Below, piece after piece: positions 57,911 through 64,000 of a stretch of DNA of 64,000 bases. Location: positions 6,696,001 to 6,760,000 of the forward strand of contig NC_059479.1 of NCBI RefSeq assembly GCF_018139145.2. Reading direction: 5' to 3'. The position numbers and the translations under genes were made by a program. Source of the stretch: Gymnogyps californianus (lineage: Eukaryota > Chordata > Aves > Accipitriformes > Cathartidae). Within the stretch, counting starts at the first letter, position 1, and each line of letters starts with the position of its first letter. Below the pieces are notes generated by a model that saw only the letters and a list, made by a program, of their open reading frames with translations, did no database searches and was not told where the DNA came from.

Positions 57911-58822
57911 TGTCATGGTTTAGGCCCAGCTGGCAACAAAGCACCACGCAGCGCTTGCTCACTCCTCCCCCCGGCGGGATGGGGAGGAGAAAATACAACA
58001 AAAGGCTTGTGAGTCAAGACAAGGACAGGGAGGGATCACTCACAAATTATAGTCACAGGCAAAACAGACTTGACTTCGGGGAAAAATAGATCAATTTGAT
58101 TTGTTACCAATCAAATCCGAGTAGGATGAGAAATAGAACCCTATCTTAAAAACACACCTTCCCCCCTCCCCTCCCTTCTTCCCAGGCTCAGCTTTGCTCC
58201 CGATTCCTCTACCTCCTCCCCCTCAGCGGTGCAGGGGAACAGGGAATGGGGGTTGCGGTCAGTTCATCACATGTTGTTTCTGCTACTCCTTCCTCCTCAG
58301 GGGGAGGACTCCTCACACTCTTACCTGGCTCCAGCATAGGGTACCTCCCACGGGAGACAGTCCTCCACAAACTTCTCCAACATGAGTCCTTCCCACGCAC
58401 TGCAGTCCTCCACGAACTGCTCCAGCGTGGGCTTTCCCACAGAGTCACGGCCTTTTCCAGGCCCAGCCACCTGCTCCGGCATGGGGTGCTCCACGGGCTG
58501 CAGGGGAATCTCTGCTCCAGAGCACCTCCTCCCTCTCCTTCTTCACTGACCTCGATGTCTGCATGGTTGTTTCTCTTGCATTCCACTCCTCTCTTCACTG
58601 TAGCTCTTCTTCTTCTTCCTTCTCCATCTTCTTCTTCCTCCACACTTTTTCTCAGCAGTCTTTTCCCCTTCTTAAATATGCTATCACAGAGGCGCTGCCA
58701 CCGTTGCTGATGGGCTCAGCCTTGGCCAGAGGCGGGTCTGAGTTTTGAGCCACGGAAGCTTCTAGCAGCTTCTCACAGGAGCCATGCCTGTAGCCCCTCC
58801 CCTGCTACACAAACCCAACGCA
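57911..58822 (-). mobile_element. Second-family solo LTR with perfect 5-bp target duplication, antisense
   Basis: 912 bp. On the minus strand it begins TGCGTTGGGTTTGTGTAGCA and ends CTAAACCATGACA. ATTTT stands directly on both sides (57906-57910 and 58823-58827). The first part matches an avian LTR type I recognise by its GGGGCTACAGGC...GAGAAGCTGCTAGAAGC sequence; its 3' end resembles the other LTRs here. A CATATTTAAG TATA-like box lies near 58680, followed by an A/G-rich leader. The body carries 44-45 bp tandem units (about 58331-58440) and a 144-codon open frame at 58209-58643. The exact family is unknown to me. The target duplication makes a solo LTR more likely than the end of a provirus. 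Confidence 0.9.
58331..58440 (-). repeat. 44-45 bp tandem units inside the LTR
   Basis: On the + strand TCCCAC recurs at 58346, 58391 and 58435, each time followed by similar AGTCCTCCACRAACTKCTCC sequence in the complete units. About two and a half diverged copies are visible. They keep the minus-strand frame open through repeated WRT/WESP-like residues. Probably an old feature of this LTR family. Confidence 0.7.
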
Positions 58823-61800
58823 ATTTTCATTAACAAAATGTATACAAGCCTTATATGGAGACTTCAACACTTATTTGTACTTCAATAAAGTGTTAAGTCT
58901 AACCAAAATACAACAAACAGCATTATTCCAGTTACATTGATACTAACACTCAAACATAAACTTCTTATCATCCACCCCTTCTGTTTTCTGATGTTACGTG
59001 TACCCATCCTGTGACCCTCTGAAGAGTGAAGGTCAAATGGTGTCGCAACTAGTCATCAGCATCTTGAGTTCTTCACCACGAGTTGTGTGATCGTACAGTG
59101 GAGATTTTCCTCCTTTTAAGTCTGCTTGGGGTTGTTCTAGCTTGCTGGTAAAATACTATTTAAAAGATATTGACAATTTTTTTTCTGCTAGTAGATCACT
59201 GACTAGCATCTTCTGTTTGCATTTGTTGATTGGGGTAGCTTATCAAGACTTCCTTCAGTTCTGCTAAAATTTCTTTACGTTATTCTTCCCTGCCTTAAAG
59301 TTCTTGGATGACTACATTCTAATTAAAGTGAATTATTAAAACTTGAGCTGCGGTAGTCTTTTGATTGCCACCTAGTTTCTGTGGATACATGGCATTTGAG
59401 GTCTAAATGTCAGCTTTCTTGGAGTAGTGAATAAAAGGCCAGAATGTAGGTGGACTGCTATTCCCACCCGCTTTAGCTTTTATTTTCCCTTGCTTGCAGC
59501 ATACACAAGAACACTTTATTATACCTTAAATATATTTTGCATTATTAAGAAAACATGCCAGAAAGTTTGAACAACTTACCTACTTCAGTATTTGAAATTA
59601 TTCTTTTTCCCCAAAAGTTCTATAGTACAGCAATATGAAAGACATAACTGTATTTAATTTCTTCATGTGTGTTGAACAAATTAGATCATATAAACCAGGA
59701 AGATGCAATGTCCATAGTATATTTTTATTAGGCTTTAATTAACCTTCTGGTTTGAACACATTTTGTTGATACTATTAACATGTCAATTCTGTAATATCGA
59801 CATGCAAGTAAATAGTGTATTCTTACTTGTTAACATCATGCAGAAGATGTTCACATTACGTTCACATGTGGAATACCCACGTGCAGTTTTCAGTGAGTTT
59901 TCTTTGGGGCCCTTTTGTTGCTACTCATTGAGCCATTGAATGTTCGCAATAGTGTCTGTCTTTTGAACCTTATCGTACCTTCTAATTTCAATTGTGCGAG
60001 GTACCTTTATGCAAGAAGGGAATGTAGAACTGACTACCAAATCACCTAGTCAGGAAGGGCATTTTAAAGCTATGTCTTTTGTGTTCTACATCTGATACAA
60101 AGCGGGCTGATTTTTGATCTCCTGAAGAAAATAGCGTGTAATTTTTTCCTGTGTGAAACCACCCATTCTTAAAGGATAGTGTGTTATTTTGCAGAGTTTT
60201 TTTAAATTTCTAGAGTAACTTACTCTTTTCCTATTTACACCTCTGCCAGATACTGAGGAGAGGGAGGGAGAAAGAAAGACAGGCTAGTTTCAATGTAAGT
60301 TAGTAGATACTGTTGATTCAGTTGATTTTTGTTCCTTCCCCTTGCCCGTCTAGTTAACAGGTATGTCTTTCTGACATGAATTTTATTATTTTTAACCTCC
60401 TCTGTGGCCAGTTATTCTGCTGAAGCAGATAGTGTTTGTTCTTTGATCAGAATGAACGTTTTAGCTTCAAACGTTCTCATTGAAATAATTGAGTGTGCAT
60501 GCATTAAATCCAGTTTGAAAGTTTTTATTCTGCCATTGAAGTGATATAATATTTCAAGATTGATTCTACCTCTGTGCAGTGTTCCTCCGTGAATATTACA
60601 AAGCTTATTTTCACTGTTATTCTTGACTAATAAATGACAATATGAAATATGCATCATTCTTCATCAGTCCTTCATTTTTGCTTGATGTAATGAAACCTTT
60701 TTAGTGGGGAGAAAAAAGTTTTGTTTGTCTTACTTTTCAGCTATTTCTTAGTAAAGACATAAGTAGCAGCCAAAGAATGAGGTTGGTGTACTACTAAACT
60801 TGAAGGAAAACTGTTTGCGTTCATTTACATTTGGTGCTTATAAAGAAAAGGAAGAGGGATCAGTACTTTTAAAAAATGGATCTGAATTTGATATGCTAAG
60901 AAGCCCAGATCAAATTCACCAGAGAACTTAAACTTTTACAAGCTTTAAATGGACTCAGTTTTGGCCAAAGTTCCTGTAACACAGCTGTATTTGTAGGTGT
61001 GAGACAGCAAGCTACAGTTTAATACAGGAATCTCTAGTATTAAGCACAGATATGTTGTACTAGCTCAACTATATGCATTGCTTTGGCGAAACAGAAAAAA
61101 ACACAAACTCATAATGTATTTGTTTCTGGTTTGCAAACTGCAGGTGGCTCCCTTGGTCTTCTGATTAATTCAGAATGTGTATGTTTGATTCCTTTCCCTC
61201 CTTGCCCTCTCCTCTTCAGAAGTGTATGAATCCAAACCAAAGGAAGATACTGCTTTGCAGTGTAGGGTCACCAAATGTTTCTGTGTCTTACAGGAATTTC
61301 ATTTAGTTAGATTGCAGGCTTAGGTAATCAGTCTTCATATCTCGGTTTCACATAGAAGTGAAGCAGGCTGGTTTGTTTTCATCTTTAAATGTATTTGAAA
61401 TTGTTGTTCTTTTTCAAGACAGAATAAATTCAAGTACTATAAAGAAGAAAGAGTTATTAGTTTGCCATTTTTCATCTTTTGCTTTCCTTCTCAGCTGGAT
61501 TTATCCAATAGGTAAACTGTCAAACTCAGGGATGGAAAAGCTTTGCACTGTTTAAATAAACTGATGCCTGAAATTATTACCACTTAGCATAGATTTATGT
61601 ATGAGTGTCTCTATATTTGTGTTTTTATATATTTTTATATGCATTTTTAAATTCTTAAATCATCTTAGAATTATTTAAACAATGATCACAGTAAATGCAT
61701 AAGAATATGTTTCTTGACTAAGGAAAAAAAATATTTGTATATAATTACCAATGAAGTAAAAGCTTTTCTGCCCAGAAGTGTTGGGCAATTTGTATCAGAT

Positions 61801-64000
61801 AACGATACCTAGTCTTGCTATGTTTAAAGTATCAAGAGAAAAAAGAAGCGGGGGGGGAAAGGCGCATGTGTTCTTTGTATTCAGTTTTGCATCGGGTACT
61901 AAGGCTTAACTGCAGAAGTTGACTCCTTAATAGTTATACTTTATAAATAAACTTTCAATAGTTACACAGAGAAGCACGGTTTCTAAACTGACCTTAGGAA
62001 TGATGCATGTAGTTTTGCTGCAGCTGGGCTATTGTTCAGGAGAATCACAAATGAGGCCTCCCAAGAATTACTTGTATGTATGTTCCTGTGTAAATTTTTT
62101 CATATGAGGAAGCCACTGTGCAAATGGTAGCTGTTTGATAGCACCTGCTCCTGTTGAAGGGTGTGTGTGTCTTTTACTTCAAGAGCATCGGTACCCATTT
62201 CATTCATCGTAGTACAAAAGGAATAAAATGAGAATGGCATTCTGAAGGGGCCAAAACAAACAAAAGCTTCCAATTAGGAGGCAATGTTTGTAAATTTTAG
62301 TTCTTTGTATTTTATTTCAAATAGCATTTTAGCCCACTTACCTTTCAAGAAGTTAAATGATTCCTTTTCTATGTGGAAGGTAATTTGTAACATTGAGTCA
62401 CAAAGAATATATATTTTATTTTGAAAAACCATACTATGTAAAATAGATGTACTGTTGGTATGACCTACTAGCAATTATACTGATTTGCTAGAAGTAGCTC
62501 AGAAGCTGAATATTCATCCCCAATTTTGTATTTAAAAACCACTGTAACAAAAAAGTCTTTTACTCACTTTACTTGGGAGTGCCTGACAGTTCTGTGTTGA
62601 TTGTATAAAACACAATGTTGTATGGTGAAATGTACAGATAGATGTTGTTGTAAATATTACTGAGAACAAATGAAGGCTTTCTTTTCATAAATTACTTTGC
62701 TAATGCTAATATTTTGACCACAGGTTTTGTCTGTGGTGGACTAGTGTGAGGGAATGCTGATATTTTGTGAAGACTTTCTTTTGCGACATAGAGAAAGTTT
62801 GAAATCCCCCCCCCGCCCCGCCTGCCCCGGGACTGTAGAGTTGTTTTCATCATGTGACAGTGAATGGAGAATATCCTAGATAAACAAATCTGTTTAGACT
62901 TTCTCAGAAGTTAGGATCACTCTCAGTTGTGTTGTTTTTTGTTTTGTGTATTGTCTTGTTTTCCTGTAAAATCTTATATAAATAATGTTTTCAGAATGAT
63001 CATGCCATAGGGTTGAACAGATGCAGGAATTTTACTGGAGATCTTGGGCTGTAGTACACTTTAATTATGTCTTTTTTAGGACTCTGCTTTTAAAAGATTT
63101 GTGGTATATTCATAGGGGAAAAAACTAATGAGGGACAGGTCAGATAGATGCAGTTTTCCTAGATCTCCCATTTGTTATTCCTGGAGCTTGCTTTCTTTAC
63201 ATGTGCAATAGTTAAAGTTAGTATTTTTTTCAGAGCATTGGTGTTGTATCAGAAGGGCTTGGATTGAGTAGTTTGGATATTATCTTGGTTAGCATTACAT
63301 AAAGAACTGTAATAATTGCAGCTTCAGAAAAACAAATACAAGTAGTCTGTGAATTAAATTATATTCAGATTAAGAGACAGAAGGGAAATAGTTTGAGGTC
63401 TGGGATATGTGAAAGTTGCTAGCTTTATTCTTTGATTGCTTTGAGGTCTATCATAATGTATTCCACACAATTCCGGAGAAATCGAGTTCATTTTCAAAAT
63501 CAGCGTTATATCTATTCTGAATCCAGGTCAAATCCTCTAATGTGGAGGTGACTTCTTCAGTTTTAGTTAATTAGCACTGCTTAACCCTTTTGAAATGTAA
63601 CTAGGACAAGGTAGTCTTCCCCACTGGAGACTTGAGGAGCAAGGATACAAAATAAGAAACCCTGCTAGTTACTTCCTGACTGTATTACTTCTACAGATAC
63701 ACGCTGATTATCTGCCTTTTTTAGTGCTAAGTGTGAAACTGAGATTGTAGAGGATGTCACGTGTGTATATGCTTGCTGTAAGACCATCATTTGGTGGTTA
63801 ACTTGTAGAGCGGTGTTTTGTGTTAAATACTTGGAAGGGAAAATATTGGAGTGAGAACAGCTGTGTATTGTCTTAAAAGGTCTTTTGTATGTGTGTTTAA
63901 CAAAGTTGTGACTGAGCTGTCTTAGTTATAATGTCTTAAATTTTAGGTGGTAACTTACAGAATTCATGTATTTGTTAGACCCAAGTTGTCAGAATTTAAA

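Larger units (their letters stand above)
50092..64000 (+). other. Start of a long DIAPH2 intron after W17 (runs off the window)
   Basis: At least 13,909 nt with no recognisable FH2 exon. It contains three retroviral LTRs, all on the minus strand (50143-50713, 53066-53650, 57911-58822), and C/G runs near 51364, 61850 and 62806. The rest (50714-53065, 53651-57910, 58823-64000) is AT-rich with no feature I can support. Large introns in this half of the gene fit the very large size of mammalian DIAPH2. Confidence 0.8.

Noticed and set aside
58823..59100. AT-rich sequence beside the 912-bp LTR as retroviral interior
   Set aside because: A perfect ATTTT duplication directly flanks the LTR, and no retroviral protein motif is seen; it may belong to the older site of insertion.
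62806..62829. C/G-rich run as a promoter or CpG island
   Set aside because: Only about 25 nt long with flanks of ordinary AT-rich sequence; a simple repeat.

Overview
This is vertebrate nuclear DNA, most likely from a neoavian bird. It is AT-rich and intron-dominated, with large stretches of unremarkable non-coding sequence. It carries two CR1-type LINE 3' tails and four retroviral solo LTRs of kinds I recognise from neoavian genomes. There are no operons, no CRISPR arrays, and no rRNA or tRNA genes that I could recognise.

The one gene I can support is DIAPH2, the diaphanous-related formin, running left to right on the + strand. Seventeen coding exons (called W1 to W17 here) can be placed base by base between 10442 and 50091. 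Joined, they give 2233 nt: 744 complete codons plus one base, with matching phases at every junction. In order they encode part of the N-terminus, the Rho-GTPase-binding region, the armadillo-like inhibitory domain (DID/FH3), the dimerisation domain, a coiled coil, a long proline-rich FH1 and the first part of FH2. The first coding exon, with promoter and start codon, lies to the left. The rest of FH2 and the C-terminal autoregulatory domain lie to the right.

Layout: 1-10441 is upstream intron, with an old sense-strand LTR at 8672-9221. 10442-19116 holds four N-terminal exons, two of them microexons of 33 and 21 nt. 25030-32105 holds the main DID exon cluster. 34245-35477 holds two exons joined by a textbook U12-type AT-AC intron. 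36585-40169 covers dimerisation and coiled coil. 42672-43286 is the single 615-nt FH1 exon. 49977-50091 opens FH2. 50092-64000 is one long intron with three antisense LTRs, two of them with perfect 5-bp target-site duplications.

Most notable are the AT-AC minor-spliceosome intron with a G-rich run just before its branch site, the 21-nt in-frame microexon, the FH1 array of eleven poly-proline tracts built from 36-bp DNA repeats, and an unidentified, frame-broken coding-like relic on the minus strand at about 17290-18345. Family assignments rest on recognising formin sequence from memory; no search was run.
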